A stretch of 51,458 bases of DNA from Paracoccaceae bacterium (lineage in GTDB: Bacteria; Pseudomonadota; Alphaproteobacteria; Rhodobacterales; Rhodobacteraceae): the NCBI GenBank assembly GCA_902554705.1, contig CACDPP010000012.1, positions 1 through 51,458 of the forward strand, in the 5' to 3' direction. The notes under the pieces are model-generated. The model ran no database searches. It was not told the DNA's origin and saw nothing but the letters and a program-made list of their open reading frames with translations. Both the position numbers and the translations under genes were made by a program. This document shows positions 16,744-25,570 of the stretch, piece by piece (the first letter of the stretch is position 1; each line of letters opens with the position of its first letter).

Positions 16744-16770
16744 CAGGCGCAGTTCTAGAATCTTTTGCAC
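16726..16770 (-). CDS. leuL: Leucine-rich leader peptide upstream of leuA
   Basis: A tiny reverse-strand frame starting with GTG encodes MQKILELRLLLSCL, 14 residues with six leucines, three of them consecutive (CTG CTA CTA). Its stop codon falls inside the first strand of a strong hairpin. This is the classic design of an amino-acid attenuator peptide, where ribosome stalling on leucine codons reports leucyl-tRNA shortage. The start is uncertain: the upstream sequence has only a weak ribosome site, and an ATG 4 nt earlier is out of frame. A TATGAT-like -10 element lies at 16805-16810, about 35 nt upstream. Confidence 0.7.
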   Translation of the reverse strand: MQKILELRLLLSCL

Positions 16771-16804
16771 CCCATTAATGGTTGTTTTTGTTAAGAACTC
16801 ACAA

Positions 16805-16810
16805 ATCATA
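16805..16810 (-). promoter_or_regulatory. Possible -10 element for leuA leader transcript
   Basis: TATGAT on the reverse strand is one mismatch from the TATAAT consensus and would start transcription about 25-30 nt before the leader peptide. No convincing -35 hexamer is seen at 17 nt, so the promoter call is tentative. Confidence 0.35.
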
Positions 16811-16959
16811 TCTTAACTATACACCGTTGTTGAAAAATGAAAACCCAGTTTTAATGATAGCAAACATGGAATTAAATCATATAAATAATGGTAACATGGA
16901 TTTTTATTTGGTTCGATGAAAATTTTGTTAAATAATAGTCATCTATATTGTGAGAAATT

Positions 16960-17181
16960 ATGGGTAAAACAGAAAATAGCGCAACTAATTCACGTTTGAC
17001 TGAAAATGAGGCAAAGATTTCCTATCTTATAAAGGATATTGAAGATTTATCAGACATCGTAGCAAAGCAGAGTCGCGAATTAGAAAAATTAAATAAGAAA
17101 GTCAGCTTCTTAATTCAAAAAGAAACTGAGCGAGATGATATAAGTGGTGTTGTATTAGGTGATAAACCTCCACATTGGTGA
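16960..17181 (+). CDS. slyX: SlyX family protein
   Basis: A 73-residue protein dominated by a coiled coil (about residues 12-55, with heptads through LTENEAKISYL, IEDLSDIV and LEKLNKKVSFL) and ending in KPPHW, which corresponds to the characteristic PPHY-like tail of SlyX. The biochemical function of SlyX is not known. It is preceded by an AT-rich stretch and followed 91 nt later by the MORN-repeat gene, which is probably separately regulated. Confidence 0.8.
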   Translation: MGKTENSATNSRLTENEAKISYLIKDIEDLSDIVAKQSRELEKLNKKVSFLIQKETERDDISGVVLGDKPPHW

Positions 17182-17272
17182 TGAAATAAAAAAACAAATT
17201 AAAGAAAACATTGTAACCCGCGAGTTCTGTTATTAGGTTATAGTGTAAGACACATGAGCAGGGACTTAACTG

Positions 17273-18673
17273 ATGAAATTTAGTTACATCGTTATTCTAG
17301 TCAGCACACTCTTTGTAAGTGGTAGTATGGCTGTTTCGCAAACATCAAGCGGTACTCAAGAATATGGTGATGGTGGGGCTTATGATGGCGAATTTTTGAA
17401 TGGCTTGCCACATGGAAATGGAACCTATGAACTGCCAAATGGCTATCGGTATGTTGGTGAGTGGTTTGAAGGTGAAATAAATGGACAAGGTGAAGCATTA
17501 TTCCCCAATGGATCAGTTTACGTTGGAAGTTTTGTCAAGGGAAAGCCTGAGGGAAGTGGAAAAATCACCTTCAGTGATAGTGGTACATATGAAGGTGAAT
17601 GGGTAAACGGAAGCATAACTGGTGTTGGCTATGCAAAGTATGCCAATGGAACAACTTACCAAGGAACATTTCTTGATGCCATGCACAATGGAAATGGAGT
17701 TATGAAGAGCCCAGATGGTTATATTTATGACGGAACATGGGAAAATGGCGTAAAGCAAGGCACCGCAAAAGTAACTTACCCAGATGGATCAACTTACACA
17801 GGCGAAGTATCACAAGGTCTCCGTGAAGGTAAAGGCCGTCTCGAAATGCCAGAGGGTCTAGCCTATGAAGGGACATGGAAAGCTGGTGAAATTAATGGAG
17901 AAGGCCAACTTTCTCAGAAGAATGGCGATATTTATAAGGGAACATTGGTTAATGGTCGCCGCGAAGGTTTGGGGAAAGTAACTTACGCTAATGGTGATTT
18001 ATATGAAGGCAACTTCTCTAATGATCAGAGAAGTGGCCAGGGGAAGTTTATTGGTGCTGATGGATATAAATATGAAGGAAGTTGGCAGGAAGGTCAGATA
18101 AAGGGTGAAGGTGAAGTAATCTATCCCGATGGTTCTCGATACGCGGGGACTTTCTCAGAGGGTTTGGCTGATGGGCTTGGCGAAATAATCTATCCCGATG
18201 GTTCAAGTTACTCAGGGGAATGGCTGGCTGGAGTAATTGAAGGTAAAGGAAAAGCTACCTATCCTAACAATGCAGTTTACGAGGGTTTATTTCGTAATGC
18301 TATGTACCATGGCTACGGAGTAATGCGCTTTGAAAATGGCTATATCTATGAGGGGAATTGGAAAGAGGGTAAGCGAAACGGTGTAGGGAAAGCAACCTTC
18401 ACAGACGGTATGATTTATGAAGGTGACTATTTGGATGGTCAACGGCATGGAATAGGCACAATCACTTTAGCTGACGGTTTCAAATACACAGGTGATTGGG
18501 AATATGGTGAGATTACTGGAGTTGGAATTGCAACTTACGCTAATGGTGACATCTATCAAGGTAGTTTTGTAAAGGGCAAACGCCAAGGTAGAGGCACCAT
18601 TAAATTTGCCAGTGGAGAGTCATCTAGTGGAAAATGGGATGACGGGGCATTGGTTGAAACAGGTTCCGACTAA
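17273..18673 (+). CDS. Exported MORN-repeat protein
   Basis: A 466-residue protein. Residues 1-21 form a signal peptide (KFSYIVILVSTLFVSGSMA), so it is probably periplasmic or outer-membrane associated. From about residue 35 onward it consists of 18 consecutive MORN repeats of exactly 23 residues each, of the form xxYxGxWxxGxxxGxGxxxYxDG, followed by a degenerate nineteenth unit. MORN repeats form elongated beta sheets that bind membranes or act as scaffolds; no enzymatic domain is attached. Its specific role cannot be told. The repeats differ from one another except for a few recently duplicated stretches. Confidence 0.88.
   Translation: MKFSYIVILVSTLFVSGSMAVSQTSSGTQEYGDGGAYDGEFLNGLPHGNGTYELPNGYRYVGEWFEGEINGQGEALFPNGSVYVGSFVKGKPEGSGKITFSDSGTYEGEWVNGSITGVGYAKYANGTTYQGTFLDAMHNGNGVMKSPDGYIYDGTWENGVKQGTAKVTYPDGSTYTGEVSQGLREGKGRLEMPEGLAYEGTWKAGEINGEGQLSQKNGDIYKGTLVNGRREGLGKVTYANGDLYEGNFSNDQRSGQGKFIGADGYKYEGSWQEGQIKGEGEVIYPDGSRYAGTFSEGLADGLGEIIYPDGSSYSGEWLAGVIEGKGKATYPNNAVYEGLFRNAMYHGYGVMRFENGYIYEGNWKEGKRNGVGKATFTDGMIYEGDYLDGQRHGIGTITLADGFKYTGDWEYGEITGVGIATYANGDIYQGSFVKGKRQGRGTIKFASGESSSGKWDDGALVETGSD
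17375..18616 (+). repeat. Eighteen in-frame 69-bp MORN units
   Basis: The coding sequence is periodic at 69 bp (23 codons) over 18 units with no indels. Most units have diverged at DNA level, but some share long runs; for example AATCTATCCCGATGGTTC occurs near 18118 and again near 18187, one period apart, pointing to a relatively recent unit duplication or gene conversion. Confidence 0.85.
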
Positions 18674-18686
18674 CTAATATTAATTT

Positions 18687-19352
18687 TTACCAAGGTACTA
18701 TTTTTTTATTCCAATCAAAAAATTGACCAGAAGATTCTGGTTTTAAATTTTCGGCTAGCTGCAGAATATTCGTGGAAGCGTCTTCAGGCGAAACAGCAGG
18801 ATGACGGCCAAGATATTTTTTAGTGAAGTTTGTTCTCACTGTTCCAGGATGAATCGCAACACATGTCAGATTTGGAAACGAGCGAGAGTATTCGACAGCT
18901 GTAGTTCGAATAAATTGGTTTAAAGCAGCTTTTGATGCTCTGTAGCTATACCAACCACCTAGCTTATTATCGCCAATGGAGCCTACCCTTGCTGATAATA
19001 CACCGATAAAACAACTCGAGTTCTTATCTATTAGTTTTTTGATATGTTTTAAAATAAGAGTTGGCCCCACGGCATTAGTTATAAACTGGTCGAGCGCAGC
19101 ATTAGAGTTAAACTGCCGAATAGTTTTTTCTGGTTCTGCTGAATTTACCACGAGTGCTCCAGTCGTAATAAATATCTGGTCGAAACTACCATCCAAAGTT
19201 TCAATTACAGAAATAATTTTACTTTCATCTGTTAAATCCAGGTCATGCTGGGTCCTAGAGAGCCCCGAAACATTATAGCCTTTGGCGATACACGCTTCTT
19301 GTATCGCAGCACCTATTCCGCCAGAATTTCCAAATATTAAAACTCGTTTCAT
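18687..19352 (-). CDS. Short-chain dehydrogenase, CsgA/C-factor-like
   Basis: A 221-residue SDR. The N-terminal LIFGNSGGIGAAI motif binds NAD(P). Further marks are the ITTGAL segment, the catalytic Ser in LSARVGS, the Tyr-Lys pair in YSYRASKAAL, and AIHPGTVRT. It resembles the C-factor/CsgA-like branch common in marine bacteria. The substrate cannot be predicted. The ATG at 19352 is chosen because the Rossmann motif starts 5 residues after it; a longer open frame upstream has no SDR sequence and would run into the hisS region. It is divergent from hisS. Confidence 0.82.
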   Translation of the reverse strand: MKRVLIFGNSGGIGAAIQEACIAKGYNVSGLSRTQHDLDLTDESKIISVIETLDGSFDQIFITTGALVVNSAEPEKTIRQFNSNAALDQFITNAVGPTLILKHIKKLIDKNSSCFIGVLSARVGSIGDNKLGGWYSYRASKAALNQFIRTTAVEYSRSFPNLTCVAIHPGTVRTNFTKKYLGRHPAVSPEDASTNILQLAENLKPESSGQFFDWNKKIVPW

Positions 19353-19466
19353 GTAAATTGAGGTAGTAGAATAAATAGAACAATCAAGAATGTGATCCCG
19401 CATTGCTTGCTCATTGAATGGGAAATCGCTAGATGAATGATAAATAGATGCCGCAGGAAATTCATA

Positions 19467-20939
19467 ATGGCTAAAGACAAAAAACAAAATAGACCAAAAG
19501 CTATTACGCCAAAAGGTTTTCGTGACTACTTCGGTTCCGAAGTGACAGAACGAAACCAGATGTTGCAGAAAATAGCGGAAATTTATCAAAGCTATGGTTT
19601 TGAGGCTCTTGAAAGTTCCGCAGTGGAAACTGTAGAAGCGCTTGGAAAATTTTTACCTGATGTAGATCAGCCGAATGAAGGTGTTTTTGCTTGGCAAGAA
19701 GATGATCAAGATTGGTTGGCACTTCGCTATGATCTAACTGCCCCGTTGGCAAGGGTTTATGCGCAATATAGAAACGAAATTCCGACTCCATACCGTCGGT
19801 ATTCAATGGGGCCAGTATGGAGAAATGAGAAACCCGGTCCAGGCCGTTTCAGACAGTTTTATCAATGTGACGCCGACACCGTAGGGTCGGCAAGTATAGC
19901 AGCGGACTCAGAAATTTGTATGCTCCTTTCTGATACTCTTCAGAATGTAGGAATTTCGGAGGGTGACTACATAATTAAAGCAAATAATCGCAAAGTTCTT
20001 AACGGTGTCCTTGAGAGTATGAATATTCAGGAAACACCTAAAAGAGACGCAATACTTCGAACTGTCGATAAGTTTGATAAAGTTCGAGAAAGTGGCATAA
20101 GACAGCTACTGGGAAAAGGCCGGCTTGATGCATCTGGGGCTTATATTGATGGAGTGGGTCTATCTGATAGCGAGGCCGATATAGTTGTGGCGTTCTTAAC
20201 TTCTAAGGGCACCGATATTGAAACAACATTAAGAAATTTAAAAAATTTGATTGGATCTTCTGAAATAGGACTAGAGGGTGTCAATGAACTGGAAACGATG
20301 GCAGAACTCTTTGAAGCTGGCGGATACGGCTATAATAAGATTTCAATTGATCCGTCTGTAGTAAGGGGTTTGGGCTATTATACTGGTCCAGTTTATGAAG
20401 CCGAGCTTACCTTTGAAATTTTTGATGAAAAGGGAAGGACAAGACAATTTGGATCAGTTTCAGGCGGTGGACGCTACGATGATTTAGTAAAGCGCTTTAC
20501 AGGTCAATCCGTTCCCGCAACTGGTGTATCGATTGGCGTTGATAGGCTCTTAGCTGCATTAAAAGAAAAAGGAAGAATAAAAGCGGTTGGTTTAGGCCCC
20601 GTCGTTGTTACTGTTATGGATAGAGATCGAATTAGTGATTATCAAGAGATAGTAGCCGAATTGCGGAACGCTGGAATACGTTCTGAAGTATATCTCGGGA
20701 ACCCAAAAAACTTTGGTAATCAGTTGAAGTATGCAGACAATAGAGGTTCACCTGCTGCCGTTATAGAAGGTACTGAAGAACGTGAAAGTGGAACGATCCA
20801 AATTAAGGATCTGATTTTAGGCAAAAAACTTTCTGAGGAAGCGACTTTAGAGGAGTGGAAAGATAGGCCAAGTCAATTCACTGTTCAGCGGGATGAGCTT
20901 GTGCAAAAAATTAAAGAAATATTAAATTCCTACAACTGA
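19467..20939 (+). CDS. hisS: Histidyl-tRNA synthetase, alphaproteobacterial type
   Basis: A 490-residue class II synthetase that charges tRNA-His. N-terminal TPKGFRDYF is followed by motif 2 ([15 protein letters not shown]), then [15 protein letters not shown], and motif 3 ([13 protein letters not shown]), and a C-terminal anticodon-binding domain (about 385-490). Motif 2 differs from the common bacterial form RPQxGRxRQFxQ, as in the alphaproteobacterial lineage whose tRNA-His lacks the extra G-1. An AGGA site precedes the ATG. The stop overlaps the hisZ start (TGATG). Confidence 0.94.
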   Translation: MAKDKKQNRPKAITPKGFRDYFGSEVTERNQMLQKIAEIYQSYGFEALESSAVETVEALGKFLPDVDQPNEGVFAWQEDDQDWLALRYDLTAPLARVYAQYRNEIPTPYRRYSMGPVWRNEKPGPGRFRQFYQCDADTVGSASIAADSEICMLLSDTLQNVGISEGDYIIKANNRKVLNGVLESMNIQETPKRDAILRTVDKFDKVRESGIRQLLGKGRLDASGAYIDGVGLSDSEADIVVAFLTSKGTDIETTLRNLKNLIGSSEIGLEGVNELETMAELFEAGGYGYNKISIDPSVVRGLGYYTGPVYEAELTFEIFDEKGRTRQFGSVSGGGRYDDLVKRFTGQSVPATGVSIGVDRLLAALKEKGRIKAVGLGPVVVTVMDRDRISDYQEIVAELRNAGIRSEVYLGNPKNFGNQLKYADNRGSPAAVIEGTEERESGTIQIKDLILGKKLSEEATLEEWKDRPSQFTVQRDELVQKIKEILNSYN

Positions 20940-22027
20940 TGACAGACCTGAAAGACTTATCAAGAGAAGCAAAAAGATTAGCCGTTGTCTTCGAAGCAAC
21001 AGGCGCAGAAGTCGTTGAACTAGACTTTTTGCAAATTTCAAATGTTTTACTTGATTTGTATGGGGAGGATATTCGCGGCCGGGCTTTTATAACTAATGAC
21101 CCGGTTTATGGTGAAATGATGTTAAGACCTGATTTTACCATTCCGATTGTAGAGCAACATATGGCAAACAGTGTTTCAACCGCGAGATATACTTATTGTG
21201 GCAAGGTATTTAGAAGACAAGAAGAGTTTCCGGATCGACCAAGGGAATTTCTGCAAGTTGGTTATGAAATATTTGATGGTACTAATACAGAAAAAGCGGA
21301 TGCAGAAGTTTTTTTGCTTGTTAACGAAGCTCTAAACGGTATCCCAATTAGAATAGCAACTGGTGATATTGGTATTTTAATGGCTGCTGTAAGGTCATTA
21401 TCGACCACGGAAACACGTAAAAAGGCCCTCCTTAGACACATCTGGCGCCCTCAACGTTTTAGAACGCTTTTGAACCAATTTTCAGGGTTGTCTTCAAAAC
21501 CTCACCCTACTCAGGATGTTGAAGACTATAATAAGATAATTGATAAATTTGAAATTATTGGCTCGAGAAATGTTCAAGAAATAAAAGAACGGCTGCTAAA
21601 ACTTAAATTGGAGTCTGAAATAGACCCAATAGACCCAGAAGAAGTCAAAATTTTAGATGACATATTATCTTTGAAAGATACATGCACAGTAGCTCTGAGC
21701 TATTTGGAAAAAGTATCAAAAAAAATGCGAGGTATAGAAAAGACAGTAGATAGTTTTGCCAAGCGATTAGAATTTTTAGAACACAATGGCATTAACGTAG
21801 ATCTTTTAGATTTTGAGGGCTCCTATGGGCGAACATCTATGGAGTACTATGATGGATTTGTATTTGGGTTTTACTCAGAAATTTATAAAGATCTAGCGCC
21901 GGTGGCAACCGGTGGTCGTTACGACGCGCTTACTGAAAGAATGGGTCAAGGCAAAAAAATACCAGCAGTTGGAGCGGTTTTGAGGCCTGACCTCACCCTT
22001 TTATTAAGGGAAAACAATCATGATTAG
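20939..22027 (+). CDS. hisZ: ATP phosphoribosyltransferase regulatory subunit
   Basis: A 362-residue class II synthetase-like protein. It keeps folds such as LRPDFTIPIVEQH, YCGKVFRRQEEFPDRPREFLQVGYE and ATGGRYDALTERMG but lacks the anticodon-binding domain. HisZ has no aminoacylation activity; it binds short HisG and confers activity and histidine feedback on the first step of histidine synthesis. The start shares bases with the hisS stop and the end overlaps hisG by 8 nt, so the three are made together. Confidence 0.92.
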   Translation: MTDLKDLSREAKRLAVVFEATGAEVVELDFLQISNVLLDLYGEDIRGRAFITNDPVYGEMMLRPDFTIPIVEQHMANSVSTARYTYCGKVFRRQEEFPDRPREFLQVGYEIFDGTNTEKADAEVFLLVNEALNGIPIRIATGDIGILMAAVRSLSTTETRKKALLRHIWRPQRFRTLLNQFSGLSSKPHPTQDVEDYNKIIDKFEIIGSRNVQEIKERLLKLKLESEIDPIDPEEVKILDDILSLKDTCTVALSYLEKVSKKMRGIEKTVDSFAKRLEFLEHNGINVDLLDFEGSYGRTSMEYYDGFVFGFYSEIYKDLAPVATGGRYDALTERMGQGKKIPAVGAVLRPDLTLLLRENNHD

Positions 22028-22715
22028 ATTGGGCATACCCTCAAAAGGTCGACTAATGGGTCAAACTTTTGATTGGTTTTCAGAGCGCGGAATTAACTTA
22101 GTTCGAAGTGATTCAGACAGAGAGTATGCAGGACATATTCAGGGTATAAAAAACGTTCAACTTATTTTTTTATCGGCTAGTGAGATCCCGCGAGAACTTT
22201 CTGCTGGCCGTTTGCATTTTGGGGTTACAGGAAATGACGTAATTCAAGAAAAATTGGTTCTTTTTAATCAGCTAGTAAAGCCCATCTCAGAACTAGGTTT
22301 CGGATTTGCAGATTTGATTATTGCAATTCCTAGCTTCTGGGTTGATGTCAAGACCTTAGACGACTTGGATGCTGTTTCGGCACAGTTTAGAGACAAACAT
22401 GGATATCGCTTACGCATAGCAACTAAGTATCATCGACTACTCAGGGAATTCCTAATGAAAGCCGGCGTAGCAGATTACCAAATTGTTGATAGTCAGGGGG
22501 CTACCGAAGGTGCAGTAAAAAACGGTTTAGCCGAAGCTATTGCTGACATAACTTCAACTGGAGATACCTTAAAGGCAAATCACCTGAAAATTTTATCAGA
22601 TGGTTTGATCCTAAAATCACAAGCAACGCTTTTTAAATCTCTTACATCTGATTTTTCTCAAGAGGAAAATCAGGTCGCCAATTCACTTTTAAAAAAATTA
22701 AGAGCCAAAAATTAA
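22020..22715 (+). CDS. hisG: ATP phosphoribosyltransferase catalytic subunit, short form
   Basis: A 231-residue short-form HisG, which condenses ATP with PRPP at the entry of histidine synthesis. It shows GIPSKGRL at the N-terminus, the FGVTGNDVI segment, and the PRPP-binding region with DSQGATEGAVKNGLAEAIADITSTGDTL. It has no C-terminal regulatory domain, consistent with the hisZ partner directly upstream. Its 3' end overlaps the convergent DUF1489 gene by 4 nt. Confidence 0.94.
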   Translation: MIRLGIPSKGRLMGQTFDWFSERGINLVRSDSDREYAGHIQGIKNVQLIFLSASEIPRELSAGRLHFGVTGNDVIQEKLVLFNQLVKPISELGFGFADLIIAIPSFWVDVKTLDDLDAVSAQFRDKHGYRLRIATKYHRLLREFLMKAGVADYQIVDSQGATEGAVKNGLAEAIADITSTGDTLKANHLKILSDGLILKSQATLFKSLTSDFSQEENQVANSLLKKLRAKN

Positions 22716-23143
22716 ATCACGCCTATGTCAGCAAGCGCTCCTGCTAAAGATGGAGGTAAGGGCTCTTCATTTTGACGCATAGCAGTTAAGTCACCAGGTG
22801 AGTCTATCGGATTGAGATAACGCCAACCCTGAAAAGCGCGCCTGTTGGCGATCGTGGTTAAAATCAAATTTTTATCCAGAACAATTGCACATCTCCTTAT
22901 TCCATCATTACCAATGATTTCATCAAGACGAATTATCTTTTGCCTACATTGAATTTGGCCTTTGATTACCCAGTAAATGGAGCCACCATTTACAATCTCT
23001 TTTTCGCGCTTTGGCCACATACGAGTTACATGACGGGGGCAACCCTCTGCTCCCTGTGCTCTGGGGTTTTTTTGCCATGCAACTAGGTCAGAAACAGTTT
23101 GCGATCCTACGCTCAATTTTACTAAATTTACATATTCACTCAT
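22712..23143 (-). CDS. DUF1489 family protein
   Basis: A 143-residue protein of the DUF1489 family, which is largely restricted to alphaproteobacteria; its function is unknown. Visible features include VNLVKLSVGSQTVSDLVAWQ at the N-terminus, HVTRMWPKR, GGSIYWVIKGQIQCRQKI in the centre, and RAFQGWRYL near the C-terminus. No membrane segment or signal peptide is present. The ATG at 23143 gives the family's usual N-terminus. It ends inside the last codons of hisG and is divergent from nrdJ. Confidence 0.8.
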   Translation of the reverse strand: MSEYVNLVKLSVGSQTVSDLVAWQKNPRAQGAEGCPRHVTRMWPKREKEIVNGGSIYWVIKGQIQCRQKIIRLDEIIGNDGIRRCAIVLDKNLILTTIANRRAFQGWRYLNPIDSPGDLTAMRQNEEPLPPSLAGALADIGVI

Positions 23144-23265
23144 TATATTTCCTAGGCTTGTATAAACGATAGTGCCATTAGCAAAACTAGCAAGTTGACC
23201 AAGAGAGTTCAAAATACTAAAGTGATTGCCTACCGTTCTTAAGATTTTCTATCAAGGGTTTTTAA

Positions 23266-25530
23266 ATGTCACGTTTCGATGCGGCAATTGCCGAACAAAT
23301 TTGGGATATGAAGTATCGCTTAAAAGATGCTGATGGAACTGCTATTGATAAATCAGTTGAGGATACATGGTCAAGAATCGCGAAAGATCTTGCAAGTGTT
23401 GAGAAGGATAGAGAGCAGTGGGAAAAAGAATTCTATGCAGCGTTAGAAGATTTTAAATTTTTGCCCGCTGGCCGAATAACAGCAGGTGCTGGCACAAATC
23501 GAAAAGTAACCTTATTTAATTGCTTTGTTATGGGAACTATTCCCGATGATATGGAGGGTATCTTCAATATGTTAAAAGAAGCTGCCCTAACTATGCAGCA
23601 GGGTGGCGGGATAGGTTATGATTTTTCTACTATAAGGCCAAATGGTGCATTGGTTAAGGGAGTTGCTGCTGATGCTTCTGGACCACTTTCTTTTATGGAT
23701 GTTTGGGATTCAATGTGCCGAACAATCATGAGTGCAGGATCAAGGCGTGGTGCAATGATGGCTACAATGCGTTGTGACCACCCGGACATAGAAAAGTTTA
23801 TCTCTGCAAAATCTGACCCCATACGTTTGCGTATGTTTAATCTATCAGTTCTAGTTACTGACCCATTCATGGAAGCAGTGAAGAATGATGGTGACTGGAA
23901 TTTAATATTTAATGGTGAAGTGTACAAAACACTGAAAGCTAGGACGTTATGGGATCAAATAATGCAATCCACATATGACTATGCTGAGCCAGGTGTGATT
24001 TTCATCGACAGAATAAACAAACTTAATAATCTAAATTATTGCGAAACTATCTCTGCCACAAACCCATGTGGAGAGCAGCCATTACCACCTTATGGAGCGT
24101 GTCTGCTTGGATCGATTAACTTTGCGAAACTAGTTGGGAAGCCCTTTGAAAAAGGTGCAAAAATTAATGAAGCAGAGCTGGAAAGTTTAGTCGCAACAGC
24201 TGTTCGAATGATGGATAATGTTGTTGATGCCTCAAAGTTTCCCTTAAAAGAGCAGGCTCAGGAGGCCAAAAACAAAAGAAGAATTGGACTTGGTGTAACT
24301 GGCTTGGCTGATGCTTTGTTGATGGTCGGTTTAAGATATGGCTCGGATGAAGCTGCTGTGCAAACAGAGCGCTGGCTGCATATTTTAGCAAAGTCTGCAT
24401 ATGCTGCATCTGTGGAATTGGCCAAAGAAAAAGGCGCATTCCCATTATTTGATGCAGAGGCCTTTCTTAAGTCGGGTTCCATGCAGACAATGGATAAAGA
24501 AATTTGTAGCGATATTAAAAAGTATGGAATTCGGAATGCTTTATTAACATCAATAGCTCCTACAGGAACAATAAGTCTCTACGCTGGGAATGTAAGCTCT
24601 GGAATTGAACCAGTATTTGCTTACTCTTACACTCGCAAAGTTTTGCAAAAAGATGGCTCAAAAACTGAGGAAGAAGTTGTCGATTATGCAGTGAGAATGT
24701 GGAGAGACCTCAAGGGTGACACTCCTCTTCCAGACTATTTTGTTAATGCCCAAACACTTAGTCCATTAGAGCACGTTAAAATGCAATCAGCCGCGCAAAG
24801 GTGGATCGATAGTTCAATTTCTAAAACAATAAATTGTCCTGAGGATATTGATTTTGAGTCCTTCAAAAGTGTTTACATGGAGGCGTATGAAACTGGTTGC
24901 AAGGGATGTACAACTTACCGACCAAATGATGTGACAGGATCCGTGCTGACTGTTTCCAGCTCTCAGGAAGAAAAGCCAAGGGAAGAAGAAGGCGCTGACG
25001 TTATATATATGTCAGAGCCATTGGATCGGCCCAACGAGTTGGAAGGTTCAACCTATAAGTTAAAGTGGCCTGACAGTGAACACGCTATCTACGTCACAAT
25101 AAATGATGCGCTTGTGAATGGTTCGAGGCGGCCTTTCGAAGTTTTTATTAATTCTAAAAACATGGAACATTTCGCCTGGACAGTCGCATTGACACGAATG
25201 ATTTCAGCTGTTTTCCGAAGAGGAGGAGATGTCTCATTTGTGGTTGAAGAGCTGAAAGCTGTATTTGATCCGCGTGGTGGTGCATGGGTTAACGGAAAAT
25301 ATATACCCTCTATTCTTGCTGCGATTGGTGGAGTTTTAGAAACGCACATGGTAAAAATTGGTTTTCTTGAAGGTGAGGGGCTTGGACTAAAAGAAGATCC
25401 TAAATCAAATCAAGTTATTAATTTTTCAGAGAATAAAGCAAAAGCTTGCTCCAGCTGTGGCCAATTTGAGATGCAGATGGTTGAGGGATGCATGACTTGT
25501 AGAAGTTGTGGTTATTCGAAATGTGGATGA
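23266..25530 (+). CDS. nrdJ: Adenosylcobalamin-dependent ribonucleotide reductase
   Basis: A 754-residue class II reductase that makes deoxyribonucleotides without oxygen dependence, using vitamin B12. Markers are LFNCFVMG with the first redox Cys, SAGSRRGAMMATM, the active-site NPCGEQPLPPYGACLLGSIN with the thiyl-radical Cys and Glu, and SIAPTGTISLYAGN. A TSCPD domain follows (about 590-700), and a C-terminal CSSCG/CRSCG cysteine tail probably shuttles reducing equivalents. No class I nrdAB is in the window. No B12 riboswitch is visible in the 122-nt upstream gap. Confidence 0.94.
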   Translation: MSRFDAAIAEQIWDMKYRLKDADGTAIDKSVEDTWSRIAKDLASVEKDREQWEKEFYAALEDFKFLPAGRITAGAGTNRKVTLFNCFVMGTIPDDMEGIFNMLKEAALTMQQGGGIGYDFSTIRPNGALVKGVAADASGPLSFMDVWDSMCRTIMSAGSRRGAMMATMRCDHPDIEKFISAKSDPIRLRMFNLSVLVTDPFMEAVKNDGDWNLIFNGEVYKTLKARTLWDQIMQSTYDYAEPGVIFIDRINKLNNLNYCETISATNPCGEQPLPPYGACLLGSINFAKLVGKPFEKGAKINEAELESLVATAVRMMDNVVDASKFPLKEQAQEAKNKRRIGLGVTGLADALLMVGLRYGSDEAAVQTERWLHILAKSAYAASVELAKEKGAFPLFDAEAFLKSGSMQTMDKEICSDIKKYGIRNALLTSIAPTGTISLYAGNVSSGIEPVFAYSYTRKVLQKDGSKTEEEVVDYAVRMWRDLKGDTPLPDYFVNAQTLSPLEHVKMQSAAQRWIDSSISKTINCPEDIDFESFKSVYMEAYETGCKGCTTYRPNDVTGSVLTVSSSQEEKPREEEGADVIYMSEPLDRPNELEGSTYKLKWPDSEHAIYVTINDALVNGSRRPFEVFINSKNMEHFAWTVALTRMISAVFRRGGDVSFVVEELKAVFDPRGGAWVNGKYIPSILAAIGGVLETHMVKIGFLEGEGLGLKEDPKSNQVINFSENKAKACSSCGQFEMQMVEGCMTCRSCGYSKCG

Positions 25531-25549
25531 ACACTTTTCATCTTAAAAA

Positions 25550-25564
25550 AGCTAAAATTTAGCT
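25550..25564. repeat. Perfect 15-bp palindrome before the UDG-like gene
   Basis: AGCTAAA-A-TTTAGCT reads the same on both strands and ends 6 nt before the GTG start of the next gene. It has no loop, so an operator or protein-binding site is more likely than an RNA hairpin; a chance AT-rich palindrome cannot be ruled out. Confidence 0.45.
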
Positions 25565-25570
25565 AGTGCT

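Noticed and set aside
23144-23265. B12 riboswitch before the cobalamin-dependent reductase
   Set aside because: The gap is only 122 nt, with no B12-box (GCCACTG-like) sequence and no room for the full aptamer.
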